Source: Tistrella bauzanensis
GTDB taxonomy: Bacteria; Pseudomonadota; Alphaproteobacteria; Tistrellales; Tistrellaceae
Assembly (NCBI RefSeq): GCF_014636235.1
Contig: NZ_BMDZ01000032.1
Span: 1-63,932, forward strand
Length of the DNA: 63,932 nucleotides
Direction: 5' to 3'
In this document: positions 1 through 9,071 of the stretch, piece by piece
Position numbering within the stretch: position 1 is the first letter of the stretch
How the letters are laid out: every line of letters starts with the position of its first letter
Made by a program: the position numbers and the translations under genes
Notes under the pieces: model-generated
Databases searched by the model: none
What the model was told of the DNA's origin: nothing
The model's input: the letters and a program-made list of their open reading frames with translations, nothing else

Positions 1-72
1 ATACGATCCTCCGTCGTCTTCGCAAACCACAGAGAATCACAAGCCGCTGAAATCACTCAACATAATTTTCGG
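1..72. other. Left-edge segment of different composition
   Basis: These bases are about 45 percent GC, well below the rest of the window, and translate in the tctC frame to a sequence that looks nothing like the N-terminal half of a TctC protein. The change is abrupt at about position 73, where TctC similarity begins. The simplest reading is that the edge lies in an inserted element, such as the end of an insertion sequence that also stopped the assembly. No transposase or inverted repeat is visible in so short a piece. Confidence 0.4.
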
Positions 73-720
73 TTGGGCTCTGACACCTATAAGTCGTTCC
101 AGACCCTGGCGATGTACTGCCTCGATCCGGAAGTGGTGATCGCGCCGTCGTCGTCGCCCTATAAGAACGTCGCCGACCTGGTCGATGCCGCGAAGAAGGC
201 GCCGGTCAGCATCGCGACGCCGGGCCATTCGACCTCGCATCACATCGCGGCGCTGGTGCTGGCGAAAGAAGCCGGCGGCCAGTTCAACTACATCCACAAC
301 GAGAGCGCGGCGATGCAGTTCCAGCAGGTGATGGGCGGTCATGTCGACGCCGCCTTCGTCTCGATGGGCGAAGCGCTGAGCAATGCCAAGGACGGCCGCA
401 TCCGAATTCTTGGTGTGATGTCGGAAGAGCGGAACCCGGCGATGCCGGACGTGGCCACCCTGGCCGAAGTGGGCCTGCCGGCGCTGGACCACATGGCGAC
501 CTTCCGCGGCCTGGCGGTGCCGGCCGACACCCCGCGCGAGGTGGTCGACAAGCTGGCGGCGGCGCTTGAGAAGACCGTTGCCGATCCGCGCTTCGTCGAG
601 GGCATGAGCAAGGGCGGCTATCCGATCGCCTATCGCGGCCCCGATGCGTTCTCGACCTATGTCGACAAGGTCTCGGTGGTCATGGAAGAGATCCTGCCGA
701 CGCTGAAGAAGCCCGAATAA
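73..720 (+). CDS. tctC: Tripartite tricarboxylate transporter substrate-binding protein (TctC/Bug family), N-terminus missing
   Basis: This is the C-terminal two thirds of a periplasmic solute-binding protein of the TTT/Bug family, which captures carboxylates for a TctA/TctB membrane complex. The family is usually about 320 residues with a signal peptide; only about 215 residues remain. Visible family features are LAMYCLDPEVVIAP, a lobe-2 stretch with GHVDAAFVSMGEAL, and the GLPALDHMATFRGLAVPA segment. The frame stays open to base 1 but the upstream sequence is not TctC-like, so the TTG at 73 is only the first possible start and the gene is probably interrupted. It is followed by tctB and tctA on the same strand. 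Substrate cannot be told from sequence. Confidence 0.8.
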   Translation: MGSDTYKSFQTLAMYCLDPEVVIAPSSSPYKNVADLVDAAKKAPVSIATPGHSTSHHIAALVLAKEAGGQFNYIHNESAAMQFQQVMGGHVDAAFVSMGEALSNAKDGRIRILGVMSEERNPAMPDVATLAEVGLPALDHMATFRGLAVPADTPREVVDKLAAALEKTVADPRFVEGMSKGGYPIAYRGPDAFSTYVDKVSVVMEEILPTLKKPE

Positions 721-889
721 TCGGGATTATCCGATAGACTGGGGCTCAGGCTCTCTGGAACCGGCCGGTTCCATGCCCGCGATCCGCGGGTGGGGACCGG
801 CCGGCTTCCGTTCAGGCGCCCGGTTTCTGCTTCAACGCCTGTGTCGCCCGGTCTTTTCGCGACGTATTCAGCTTCAGGGGACGGGTTCA

Positions 890-1324
890 ATGCTCCGCGC
901 ATCCGGCGCAAGACTGCCTGATATCGGCCTGGGCGTCGCCATGCTGGCGCTTGCCGGGTATGTGTTCATCGAAACCGCCGGCTATGACCAGACGGCGGCG
1001 CTGGCGCCCCGGCTGTTCGCGGCCGTGCTTGGCCTCAGCGGCCTGCTGATGCTGGTGCCGGTCGCCGGGCGCAAGACCGCCGTGATCGTGCTGCGCCAGC
1101 AGGCGCTGCCGCTGGCCGTGGCGGCCGGCATCGGCGTCGTGATCCTGGCGGTGGAACCGCTGGGTTTCGAACTGCCGGCCTTCGTGCTGTTCATCGTGAT
1201 CGCCCGCCTGCTCGGCGACCGGCTGTCGCTGTCGCTGGTGGTGACGGCGGCCCTGTTCACGGGGGCGATCCGACTGATCTTCGGCGTGCTTCTGGGCGTG
1301 CCGCTGCCATCGATCACCGGCTGA
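890..1324 (+). CDS. tctB: Tripartite tricarboxylate transporter small membrane subunit (TctB family)
   Basis: The 144-residue protein has four hydrophobic segments, with a charged loop between the second and third, as expected for the poorly conserved small membrane subunit of TTT transporters. The ATG at 890 is chosen because a GGGGAC purine-rich stretch lies just upstream; the frame is open further upstream but that part is not hydrophobic. It sits between tctC and tctA, 21 bases before tctA, in the standard C-B-A order. Identification rests on length, topology and position. Confidence 0.85.
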   Translation: MLRASGARLPDIGLGVAMLALAGYVFIETAGYDQTAALAPRLFAAVLGLSGLLMLVPVAGRKTAVIVLRQQALPLAVAAGIGVVILAVEPLGFELPAFVLFIVIARLLGDRLSLSLVVTAALFTGAIRLIFGVLLGVPLPSITG

Positions 1325-1345
1325 CGCAGCCATCGGGGATGTTCC

Positions 1346-2857
1346 ATGATTGACCAGATCCTTCCGGCCCTGCTGCATCTGGCGGAGCCCGCGGTCTTCG
1401 GCTTCCTGGTGTTCGGCGTGCTGATCGGCCTGGTGGTCGGCGCGATGCCGGGCCTGAACGACAGCATCACGCTTGCGGTGCTGGTGCCGATCACCTTCGC
1501 CATGCCCGGCGACTATGCCTTTCCGCTGCTGGTCGGCATCTATTGCGCGGCCTGTTTCGGCGGCTCGTTTCCGGCCATTCTGCTCAAGATCCCCGGCACC
1601 GCGTCATCGGTGGTGACGGCGATCGACGGCAATGCCATGGCCCGCAAGGGGCTTGCCGGACAGGCGCTGGGCATTGCCACCTACAGCTCGGTCTTCGGCG
1701 GCATCACCAGCGCCCTGGTGCTGCTGCTGTGCGCGCCATTCCTGGCCGAACAGGCGCTGCGCTTCGGCCCGCCCGAATATTTCGCGCTGGCGCTGCTGGG
1801 CCTGTCGACCGTGATCGGCATGGCGACGGGCAACGCCGTGCGCAGCACCATCGCCTGCGCGCTGGGCCTGCTGATCGCGACCATCGGCTTCAGCCCGCAG
1901 AGCGGCTATGCCCGTTTCACCTATGATGAACCCTGGCTCTATGACGGCCTGCCGCTGGTGCCGATGCTGATCGGTCTGTTCGGTGTGGCGAGCCTGCTTG
2001 AGATGGCCGAAGAGGCATGGCTGCGCCGGCGCGGCCCCGGTGTCGCCGAGGCCCGCCAGGCCGTGGCCAGCGTCCGCTTCCGCGATCTGCTGCTGCCGAT
2101 GTCGATGATCCGCCGCCTGCTGCCGGTCTGGGTGCAGTCGTCGGCGATCGGCAATGTCATCGGCATCCTGCCCGGCGCCGGCATGCTGATGGCGATTTAC
2201 GTGGCCTATGGCCGCGTGGCGCGTCGCTTCGGTGCCGAGGCCGGCCAGGGGCTGCCCGAAGGTGTCGCCGCACCGGAAGCGGCCAACAACGCGGTGGTCG
2301 CAAGCTCGATGGTGCCGCTGCTGTCGCTGGGCATTCCCGGCAATTCCACCTCGGCGCTGTTTCTGGGCGCGCTACTGATCCAGGGCCTGCGTCCCGGCCC
2401 GTCGCTGTTCACCGACAGCCCCGACATCGCCTATCTGATCGTCGTGGCCTTCGTGGTCGCCAATATCCTGATGTTCCCGCTGGGCCTGCTGATGGCACGC
2501 GCGGTGCCGGGGATGGTGGCGCGGATCCCGCAGGGCATGCTGGGCGCGGCCGTCGCGCTGCTGTGCATTGCCGGCGCCTATTCGGTCGCCAACAGCACCT
2601 TCGGCGTGGTGGTGGCCCTGGGCTTCGGCGTGGCCGGCTATCTGCTGAACAAGCTGAACGTGCCGCTGTCGCCGCTGATCCTGGGCGTGGTGCTGGAACC
2701 GGTGATCGAACGCTCGCTGTATCAGAGCCTGTCGCTGTCCGGGGGCGAGATCTGGATCTTCTTCCAGCGGCCGATTTCCGGCGTGCTGATGGTCGTTGCC
2801 ATCGCCTTCGTGGTCTGGCCGCTGGTGGCGGGCCGGTTCAGGCGCCGGCGCGCCTGA
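1346..2857 (+). CDS. tctA: Tripartite tricarboxylate transporter permease (TctA family)
   Basis: The 503-residue polytopic membrane protein is the large permease of a TTT system. Recognisable TctA stretches are GALVGAMPGLND-like VGAMPGLNDSITLAVLVP near residue 31, GGSFPAILLKIPGTASSVVTA near residue 72, and the second pseudo-repeat AIGNVIGILPGAGMLMA and LGIPGNSTSALFLGALL. The glycine/proline-rich repeats are the predicted substrate pathway. With tctB and the truncated tctC it forms one transcription unit. If tctC is really interrupted, this permease lacks its cognate receptor unless another binding protein serves it. Confidence 0.93.
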   Translation: MIDQILPALLHLAEPAVFGFLVFGVLIGLVVGAMPGLNDSITLAVLVPITFAMPGDYAFPLLVGIYCAACFGGSFPAILLKIPGTASSVVTAIDGNAMARKGLAGQALGIATYSSVFGGITSALVLLLCAPFLAEQALRFGPPEYFALALLGLSTVIGMATGNAVRSTIACALGLLIATIGFSPQSGYARFTYDEPWLYDGLPLVPMLIGLFGVASLLEMAEEAWLRRRGPGVAEARQAVASVRFRDLLLPMSMIRRLLPVWVQSSAIGNVIGILPGAGMLMAIYVAYGRVARRFGAEAGQGLPEGVAAPEAANNAVVASSMVPLLSLGIPGNSTSALFLGALLIQGLRPGPSLFTDSPDIAYLIVVAFVVANILMFPLGLLMARAVPGMVARIPQGMLGAAVALLCIAGAYSVANSTFGVVVALGFGVAGYLLNKLNVPLSPLILGVVLEPVIERSLYQSLSLSGGEIWIFFQRPISGVLMVVAIAFVVWPLVAGRFRRRRA

Positions 2858-2873
2858 CCGGGCAGGTCTCTGC

Positions 2874-3719
2874 CTAACCTCTGGCCGCCATCAATCTGTA
2901 CAGGTTTTTGGCGGCTTCGGGCACCGCGTCGTCGCGCTGGTACAGATAATACCGGATGCTGCCCAGCGGCGGCAGGCCGTCGGCATCGCCCACCACCCGC
3001 AGATCCGGGGTCAGCGCCTCAATGCTGCGGGCGGTGATGCCAAGTCCGGCCGCCACCGCCGCACGGATGCCGGCGAGGCCGGGTGCCGTATAGCGCTCAT
3101 GCCAGGGCTGGCCGATACGCTCCAGCGCGTCCAGCGCGATCTTGCGGAAGATGCTGGGTTCATCGGCCAGCACCAGCGGCAGGGGCTTGCCCGGCTCGAC
3201 CCGGAAGTCGTTGGCGGCGATCCACACGATCGGCGAACTGCGCAGCAGGAAATGCGGCCGGCTGTCGTCGAGCCGGGTGGAGATGGTCAGGTCGACCGCG
3301 CCCTTCTTCAGCAGTTCCATGAGATCGGGGCTGCGGCCGACATGGATCACCAGCGACAGCGCCGGATTGGCGCGGGCGAACTGGCGCAGCATTTCCGGCA
3401 GCACCGTATCGGCGATGTCGGCGGGCGAGCCCAGCCGCACCGGTCCCGAACTGCTCACCGCATGCAGCGCCGCCAGGGTCTCTTCCTGAAGCGCCAGCAT
3501 CCGGCGGCCGTAATCGACCAGTTTGCGGCCGCTGGGGGTGAGTTCCTTGGTGCGGCCGCTGCGTTCGAACAGGGTCAGGCCCAACTGGTCTTCCAGCCGG
3601 CGCATCTGCTGGCTGACCGCGGCCTGGGTGCGGTGCACGGCATCGCCGGCACGGGCGAAGGTCTCCTGATCGGCGATGGCGACCAGGGTGCGCAGCGCGG
3701 CCAGATCGAAATTAATCAT
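2874..3719 (-). CDS. LysR-family transcriptional regulator
   Basis: The protein is 281 residues, with an N-terminal winged helix-turn-helix at about residues 4-63 (FARAGDAVHRTQAAVSQQMRRLE, then LFERSGRTKELTPSGRKL) followed by a periplasmic-binding-like effector domain. It converges with tctA and is transcribed away from the cupin-rhodanese gene, the usual arrangement for a LysR activator of its divergent neighbour. An inverted repeat TAATC-N10-GATTA lies in the shared intergenic region. The effector is unknown; by context a sulfur-containing carboxylate is possible. Confidence 0.9.
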   Translation of the reverse strand: MINFDLAALRTLVAIADQETFARAGDAVHRTQAAVSQQMRRLEDQLGLTLFERSGRTKELTPSGRKLVDYGRRMLALQEETLAALHAVSSSGPVRLGSPADIADTVLPEMLRQFARANPALSLVIHVGRSPDLMELLKKGAVDLTISTRLDDSRPHFLLRSSPIVWIAANDFRVEPGKPLPLVLADEPSIFRKIALDALERIGQPWHERYTAPGLAGIRAAVAAGLGITARSIEALTPDLRVVGDADGLPPLGSIRYYLYQRDDAVPEAAKNLYRLMAARG

Positions 3720-3728
3720 AAGCGTTCC

Positions 3729-3748
3729 TAATCGAATATGCCGGATTA
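3729..3748. promoter_or_regulatory. Candidate LysR operator between divergent genes
   Basis: TAATC and GATTA form an inverted repeat separated by 10 bases, 10 bases upstream of the LysR start codon and about 90 bases upstream of the cupin-rhodanese gene. LysR proteins bind dyads of this size in the intergenic space they share with their target. The assignment is by position only. Confidence 0.4.
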
Positions 3749-3840
3749 CTCGTTATTTTCGGCAACAGTTTAGCGGTACCGTTTCAGGGTGCAATGGTGC
3801 AGAGCCGCCATGGCGCTGACGGAATGAGAAGGACGAAGCC

Positions 3841-6156
3841 ATGAATGATCGTCGCCAGACCCTGGCCGAAGGGATGGTCGCCGAGGCCCGCCAGATCCTG
3901 GCGGCCGAGGGCGTGACCCGCGCGGCCCTGGCCCAGGTGCTTGACCGGTTGAAGGCGCTGGCCGCCCGTGCCGAGCTGTGGGCCGAGGCCGATTTTCCGC
4001 CGCCGGAAGATGGCGAGCGCCAGGCCCGCTATATGATCCGCGCCGATGATGATCAGAGCTTCGCGCTGTATCTGAACGTGATGCGCCCGGGCAAGCTGAT
4101 CCCGCCGCATGATCACACCACATGGGCCTGTGTGGCGGCGGTCGAGGGTGCCGAGGTCAACCGGCTGTATGAGCGCACCGACGATGGCAGCCGCCCGGGC
4201 TTTGCCACCCTGCGGGAAACGGCGCGGATCGAGGTCGGCCCCGGCCGTGGCGTCGCCCTGCTGCCCGATGACATTCATTCCGTGGTGATCGAGGGCGAGC
4301 AGGTGATCCGTCACCTGCATTTCTATGGGCGCGGGCTCGAAACCCTGACCGGCCGCACCGGCTATGATCTGGCCGCCGGCACCTGCAAGATCATGGGGCT
4401 GGGGGTGCCGACCCGGCAGGGCCCGGCCGGCCGGGCGGCGGCGATCGGTGATGCGCCGGCGGTCCCGGCCCCGAAGGCGCCCGCCGATATGGCGAAGGTC
4501 GGCGATGACGGCCTGATCGACGCGCGGACGCTGAAGGACGCGCTGCATGACGGTGGCGAGATCGCGCTGCTGGATGTGCGCGAGCATGGCCAGTATGGCT
4601 GGTCGCATCTGTTCTATGCCGTGCCGCTGCCCTATAGCCGGCTGGAGCTGGATATCGAGCGGCTGGTGCCGAACAAGACCGCACGGGTCGTGGTCTATGA
4701 TGATGGTCTGGGTGATGTGGCGATGCGTGCCGCGGCGCGGGCGCGGCTGCTGGGCTATCGTCATGTCCAGGTGCTGGATGGCGGCGCCCCGGCCTGGGCG
4801 GCGGCGGGTTACCGGCTGTTCGCCGGCGTGAACGTGGTCAGCAAGACCTTCGGCGAGATCGTCGAGCACGAGCTGGGCACGCCATCGATTTCGGCCGAGG
4901 ATCTGCAGGCGGCGCAGGCCCGTGGCGACGACATGGTGGTGATCGACGGTCGCCCGGTCGAGGAATACCGCAAGATGAGCATTCCGGGCGCCGTGTGCTG
5001 CCCGAATGGCGAACTGGCCCTGCGCATCCAGGCGATCGCGCCCGACCCGGCAACCCGGATCGTGATCAACTGCGCCGGTCGCACCCGCAGCATCATCGGC
5101 GCGCAGACCCTGCGCGATGTCGGCGTGCCCAACCCGGTGGTGGCGCTGCGCAACGGCACCCAGGGCTGGCGGCTGGCCGGCTTTGACCTGGATCATGGCG
5201 GCGCGCGGCTGTATCCGCAGGCACCAGAGACCGACCGCGCCGAACTGGCGGCGCGGGCCGCGGCCTTCGCCCAGGCGAACGGGGTCGAGGCGGTCAGCGC
5301 CGAGACCATCGGCGCCTGGCTGCGCGACACCAGCCGCACGACCTATCTGCTGGATGTCCGCACGCCCGAGGAATATGCCGCCGGCCATGCGCCGGGGGCC
5401 CTGCATGCGCCGGGCGGCCAGTTGATCCAGGCCTCGGATCAGTGGCTGGGCGTGCGCCATGCCCGGGTGGTGCTGGTCGACGATACTGGCCTGCGGGCGG
5501 TGGTCGTGGCCAACTGGCTGCGCCGGATGGGTTGGGATGTCGCGGTTCTGGATGGCGGCAGCACGGCCTGGGGCCGCATCGCGCCCGCCGGCCTTGGCCA
5601 TGAGGAAGCCGTCAGCCGCCTGCCGGCACTGGTGCTGCTGCGGGCCGCCGAAGTGGCTGCCATGCGCGCCGATGCCAGCGCGCCGGTGCTGATGCTGGAT
5701 GTCCGGGCGGGCATGACCTACCGCGCCGGCCATATCGACGGCGCCCGCTGGGCGATCCGTCCGCGCATCGCCGCCGCGGTGGCGGATGCGGCACCGGATG
5801 CCCGCATCGTGCTGATTGCCGACGATGCGCGGATCGCGCGCTGCGTGGCGGTGGATCTGGCGGCGCTGGGCCGCAAGGTGGCGGGCATGCTGCCGGCCGA
5901 TACCCGCGACTGGCAGGCGGGCGGTTTTGCAGTGGTGGCAACCCCCGACGAGCCGTCGGAAGCCGACTGCATCGACTATCTGTTCTTCGTCCACGATCGC
6001 CATGACGGCAATCTTGAGGCGGCACGGCGCTATCTGGCCTGGGAAACCGGCCTGCTGGCGCAGTTGGATGACCGCGAGCGCGCCGGCTTCGCGGTGGCGG
6101 GCCAGCCCCACGCCACCCAGCCACATGCCGTTGCGGGCACGGAGAACGGCCAGTGA
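3841..6156 (+). CDS. Cupin (cysteine dioxygenase-like) fused to four rhodanese-like domains
   Basis: The protein is 771 residues. Residues about 1-190 form a cysteine-dioxygenase-like cupin with the iron ligand pattern His90-x-His92 (PPHDHTTW) and His146 (PDDIHSV). Four rhodanese-like modules follow at roughly 225-330, 345-455, 485-590 and 595-705. Only the second has the catalytic loop, with Cys411 in CAGRTRS; the equivalent positions of the other three are Asp or otherwise lack Cys, so they are probably structural. A cupin that oxidises a thiol joined to a sulfur-transfer module suggests handling of a sulfane or thiol sulfur compound. The downstream PLP lyase overlaps it by 4 bases, pointing to coupled translation. 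Exact substrate unknown. Confidence 0.85.
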   Translation: MNDRRQTLAEGMVAEARQILAAEGVTRAALAQVLDRLKALAARAELWAEADFPPPEDGERQARYMIRADDDQSFALYLNVMRPGKLIPPHDHTTWACVAAVEGAEVNRLYERTDDGSRPGFATLRETARIEVGPGRGVALLPDDIHSVVIEGEQVIRHLHFYGRGLETLTGRTGYDLAAGTCKIMGLGVPTRQGPAGRAAAIGDAPAVPAPKAPADMAKVGDDGLIDARTLKDALHDGGEIALLDVREHGQYGWSHLFYAVPLPYSRLELDIERLVPNKTARVVVYDDGLGDVAMRAAARARLLGYRHVQVLDGGAPAWAAAGYRLFAGVNVVSKTFGEIVEHELGTPSISAEDLQAAQARGDDMVVIDGRPVEEYRKMSIPGAVCCPNGELALRIQAIAPDPATRIVINCAGRTRSIIGAQTLRDVGVPNPVVALRNGTQGWRLAGFDLDHGGARLYPQAPETDRAELAARAAAFAQANGVEAVSAETIGAWLRDTSRTTYLLDVRTPEEYAAGHAPGALHAPGGQLIQASDQWLGVRHARVVLVDDTGLRAVVVANWLRRMGWDVAVLDGGSTAWGRIAPAGLGHEEAVSRLPALVLLRAAEVAAMRADASAPVLMLDVRAGMTYRAGHIDGARWAIRPRIAAAVADAAPDARIVLIADDARIARCVAVDLAALGRKVAGMLPADTRDWQAGGFAVVATPDEPSEADCIDYLFFVHDRHDGNLEAARRYLAWETGLLAQLDDRERAGFAVAGQPHATQPHAVAGTENGQ

Positions 6157-7334
6157 CCGCCGATCGGAGCCGCCAGTCCGAACGCACCCGCCTGATCCAT
6201 CTGGGCCGCAGCGCGCCGATCGACGGCGTGCGGCCGGTGAACCCGCCGGTGGTGCGCACTTCCACCGTGCTCGCCCCCGATATCGCGACCATGCGCGCCA
6301 ACAAGGCACGGCGCGATGATGGCAGCCGGGTGTTCAGCTATGGCGCCCGCGGCACCCCCACCGCCCATGCCCTGGAAGATGCATGGGCGGCGCTGGAAGG
6401 TGGCGAACGGGCGCTGCTGTTCCCGACCGGGCTTGCGGCCATCGCCCATGTGATGATCACCTGCCTGGCACCGGGCGACCATGTGTTGATCCAGAACACG
6501 GTCTATCCGCAGGTCCACAACATCCGCAGCGCCTATCTGGAACGGCGCGGCATCGCCACCAGCTATTTCGACGGCGCGGTTCAGGATGCGGCCGCGAAGA
6601 TCACCCCGGCCACCCGGATGATCTATGGCGAGAATCCGGGCTCGTGGGTCTATGACCTGATCGATGTGGCGGCATTGGCGACACTGGCCCACGACCACGG
6701 CGCGCTGCTGGTGGTCGACAACACCTGGGCCTCGGGTCTGCTGCACAAGCCACTGGCCCATGGCGCCGACATCTCGGTGATCGCCGGCACCAAATATGTC
6801 GTCGGCCATTCCGACGTCATGATCGGAGCCGTGGTCGCCAATGGCGATCTGGGCCGCGATCTGTGGCGGATGCAGGTGGTGATGGGCCAGACCGTCAGCC
6901 CCGACGATGCCTATCTGACCCTGCGCGGCCTCAGGACCATCGCCGCCCGGCTGCCGATGCATGCGGCCGGCGCGCTCAGGATCGCACGCCATCTGGAAGA
7001 CCATCCGCTGATCGCCGCCGTGCTGCACCCGGCGCTGGAAAGCCACCCGCGCCACGAGTTGTGGCGGCGCGACTTCACCGGCGCCAACGGCCTCCTGACC
7101 CTCGCCATGCGCGCCGATCTGGACATGGCCACCATCGACCGCTTCGTCGACACGCTCAGCCTGTTCGGGATCGGCTCGTCCTGGGGCGGGTTCGAAAGTC
7201 TGGCGCCGCCGCAGGCGCCGGACACGGTGCGCGGCTGGACCCATCCCGGTATCGCCGTGCGCCTGCATATCGGGCTGGAGGATCCGGCGGATCTGGAAGC
7301 CGATCTCAGCCGCGGGCTTGCCGCGATCGGCTGA
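6153..7334 (+). CDS. metC: Cystathionine beta-lyase-type PLP enzyme (Cys/Met metabolism family)
   Basis: The 393-residue protein belongs to the fold-type I gamma family (MetC/MetB). Lys214 in [14 protein letters not shown] is the PLP-binding lysine and Asp189 in VVDNTWASG pairs with the pyridine nitrogen; [15 protein letters not shown] and [10 protein letters not shown] are the usual substrate- and phosphate-binding stretches. Cystathionine beta-lyases of this subgroup split C-S bonds to give a thiol, pyruvate and ammonia. The GTG start overlaps the TGA of the cupin-rhodanese gene, so the released thiol could feed that enzyme. The substrate could be cystathionine or another S-substituted cysteine. 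Confidence 0.85.
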   Translation: MTADRSRQSERTRLIHLGRSAPIDGVRPVNPPVVRTSTVLAPDIATMRANKARRDDGSRVFSYGARGTPTAHALEDAWAALEGGERALLFPTGLAAIAHVMITCLAPGDHVLIQNTVYPQVHNIRSAYLERRGIATSYFDGAVQDAAAKITPATRMIYGENPGSWVYDLIDVAALATLAHDHGALLVVDNTWASGLLHKPLAHGADISVIAGTKYVVGHSDVMIGAVVANGDLGRDLWRMQVVMGQTVSPDDAYLTLRGLRTIAARLPMHAAGALRIARHLEDHPLIAAVLHPALESHPRHELWRRDFTGANGLLTLAMRADLDMATIDRFVDTLSLFGIGSSWGGFESLAPPQAPDTVRGWTHPGIAVRLHIGLEDPADLEADLSRGLAAIG

Positions 7335-7349
7335 GGCCCCGGCTGAGAA

Positions 7350-7401
7350 CCATGCCGGCTGAGCCATGCCGGCTGAACCATGTCGGCTGAACCATGCTGG
7401 G
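7350..7401 (+). repeat. 14-bp tandem repeat, about 3.5 copies
   Basis: Direct repeats of CCATGCCGGCTGAG/A start at 7350, 7364, 7378 and (partial) 7392, differing at single bases. They lie in the short space between metC and its terminator and are not coding. Confidence 0.8.
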
Positions 7402-7428
7402 CCGGCCCCCGCCCGGTCCGGGCGTGTC

Positions 7429-7461
7429 GACGGCCCGCTTCCCGCCAGGGAGCGGGCCGTC
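7429..7461. terminator. Hairpin between convergent metC and amidohydrolase genes
   Basis: An 11-bp perfect stem (GACGGCCCGCT and AGCGGGCCGTC) with an 11-base loop lies between two convergent genes. There is no clear T-run on either side, so it may act as a bidirectional or Rho-assisted terminator. Confidence 0.6.
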
Positions 7462-7475
7462 GGTCTGTCGGCTGA

Positions 7476-8888
7476 TCAGATCAGGTTGGCGAACACGCCG
7501 GCGGCCATGGCCTCGATCGGCCGGGGATCGACGGCGCCGGCGGCGGTGGTGATCCGCGTCGAGGATGCCTGCAGACGGGCCGCTAGATCCGGCCATGCCA
7601 CATCGACCAGCGCGCCGTGGCGTTTGATCATCCGGCCGTCGACCATGACCATGTCGACATCGGCTGCCGCGGCATTCAGCACGATGGCGGCCACCGCATC
7701 GATGGTCGGGCACATCGACAGGGTATCTGTCCGCACCAGGATCAGATCGGCGCGTTTGCCGGCTTCGATCGAGCCGATGCGGTCCTCAAGATGCAGGGCC
7801 TCGGCACCACCGAGTGTCGCCAGACGCAGCACCTCGCGCGCTGTGGGCGTGATCCGCCGTGGCGCCTCGCCGCGCGCCTCGATGGCGGCATTGGTCCGGG
7901 CCCGCGCCGACTGAAGCATCATCTGCATCTGTCTGAACATGCAGCCGGCATAATTCGACACGATGTCGATGCCGAGCCCGGTGCGCACGCCCGCGGCCCG
8001 CGCCGTGAACGCGAGCGGATGGCCCATGCCCATCTGCATCTCGGTTTCAGGCGTCACCGACAGGCCGGCGCCGGCCTCGGCCATCGCCGCCTGTTCGGCG
8101 GCGGTCAAGGTGGCGCCATGCACGAACAGCAGATCGGGGCCGAGCTGCCCGGCATCGGCCAGATGCTGCACCACCCGATGGCGTTGATCATAGGCGCCCA
8201 TCGCGACATGCAACGAGATGCTGTGGGCGCCCAGATCGCGCGCCAGACGAACCTCGCGCAGAAGATCGGCCATGGGCATGGCCTCGGCTTCGGCCGGTGC
8301 CAGCCCGAACAGCATCCGGTCCTGATCCGAGAAGGCCCGGCTGGTCGCCAGACGCCGGGCATCGGCGACCAGCCAGCCCGGATCGGTATCCATCACCAGC
8401 GGATCATGGCCGCGCGGATTGCCGAACAGCCCATAGCAGAACACGCCGCGCCCGCCGGCATCGATCAGGCCCTGAAGGGCCGCGTCGGCATGGTCGGGGC
8501 TGTTGATGATGTGGCAATGGTCGACCATGGTCGTCACGCCGGCGTTCAGCGCCTCAAGCGCGCCGATATGGTTGCCAAGCCAGACATCCTCGGCGTCATA
8601 GAAGGCCGAATAGATCATGCGCATGCGGACGAAATAGTCGAACAGCGACCAGTCGCCCGCCACCGACCGCAATTGTGTCTGCCAGACATGACGATGGGTG
8701 TCGACGAAGCCGGGCATCAGAATGCCATCGGCGGCATCGATGATATCGGCATCGGCATGATCGATCCGGCCACCGATCGCGCGGATCACACCATCGGCGA
8801 CCAGCACGTCGCCGCGTGTTTCGTCAACGCCATCGACCATCGTCAACAGCCGGGCATTGCGGATCAGCAGGGGTCTTGGATGTGCCAT
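7476..8888 (-). CDS. Amidohydrolase of the ATZ/TRZ family
   Basis: The 470-residue protein has the metal-dependent hydrolase layout: a beta-sandwich start, the first metal site His65-x-His67 in GFVDTHRHVWQ, later histidines in ISLHVAMG and LLFVHGATL, and an aspartate in LGIDIVSNY. The end has the family's GSIEAGKRADLILV composite-domain motif. Relatives deaminate or dechlorinate heterocycles such as S-adenosylhomocysteine, triazines and cytosine; the exact substrate is not readable from sequence. A TetR regulator is divergent from it across 183 bases with a strong palindrome. Confidence 0.88.
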   Translation of the reverse strand: MAHPRPLLIRNARLLTMVDGVDETRGDVLVADGVIRAIGGRIDHADADIIDAADGILMPGFVDTHRHVWQTQLRSVAGDWSLFDYFVRMRMIYSAFYDAEDVWLGNHIGALEALNAGVTTMVDHCHIINSPDHADAALQGLIDAGGRGVFCYGLFGNPRGHDPLVMDTDPGWLVADARRLATSRAFSDQDRMLFGLAPAEAEAMPMADLLREVRLARDLGAHSISLHVAMGAYDQRHRVVQHLADAGQLGPDLLFVHGATLTAAEQAAMAEAGAGLSVTPETEMQMGMGHPLAFTARAAGVRTGLGIDIVSNYAGCMFRQMQMMLQSARARTNAAIEARGEAPRRITPTAREVLRLATLGGAEALHLEDRIGSIEAGKRADLILVRTDTLSMCPTIDAVAAIVLNAAAADVDMVMVDGRMIKRHGALVDVAWPDLAARLQASSTRITTAAGAVDPRPIEAMAAGVFANLI

Positions 8889-8989
8889 GTCTCGGTCCTC
8901 CCTGGACGGTGCCGCCGGCCCTCTCTGCGGGGCCGGTCAGGACAATGGCGCATGCTCGCGCGATCCCTGATCGATCACAACATGAATCT

Positions 8990-9003
8990 TATATCATGAT
9001 ATA
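8990..9003. promoter_or_regulatory. Palindromic operator candidate (TATATCATGATATA)
   Basis: A perfect 14-base palindrome sits in an AT-rich patch between the divergent amidohydrolase and TetR genes, about 100 bases upstream of the amidohydrolase start. Size, symmetry and position suit a TetR-family dimer site controlling both promoters. Confidence 0.55.
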
Positions 9004-9071
9004 TATTATTGATGCTGCTTGCGAGACGCGGCGTCATCGGGCATAGCGGGTGGACGGCAAGCGGGCCGGCA

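Noticed and set aside
3784-6309. Minus-strand open frame of 841 codons opposite the cupin-rhodanese gene
   Set aside because: It is the shadow of the plus-strand gene, which has clear cupin and rhodanese motifs.
7350-7401. Possible CRISPR-like array
   Set aside because: Units are only 14 bases, directly adjacent without spacers; it is a simple tandem repeat. No CRISPR array or cas gene is seen in the window.
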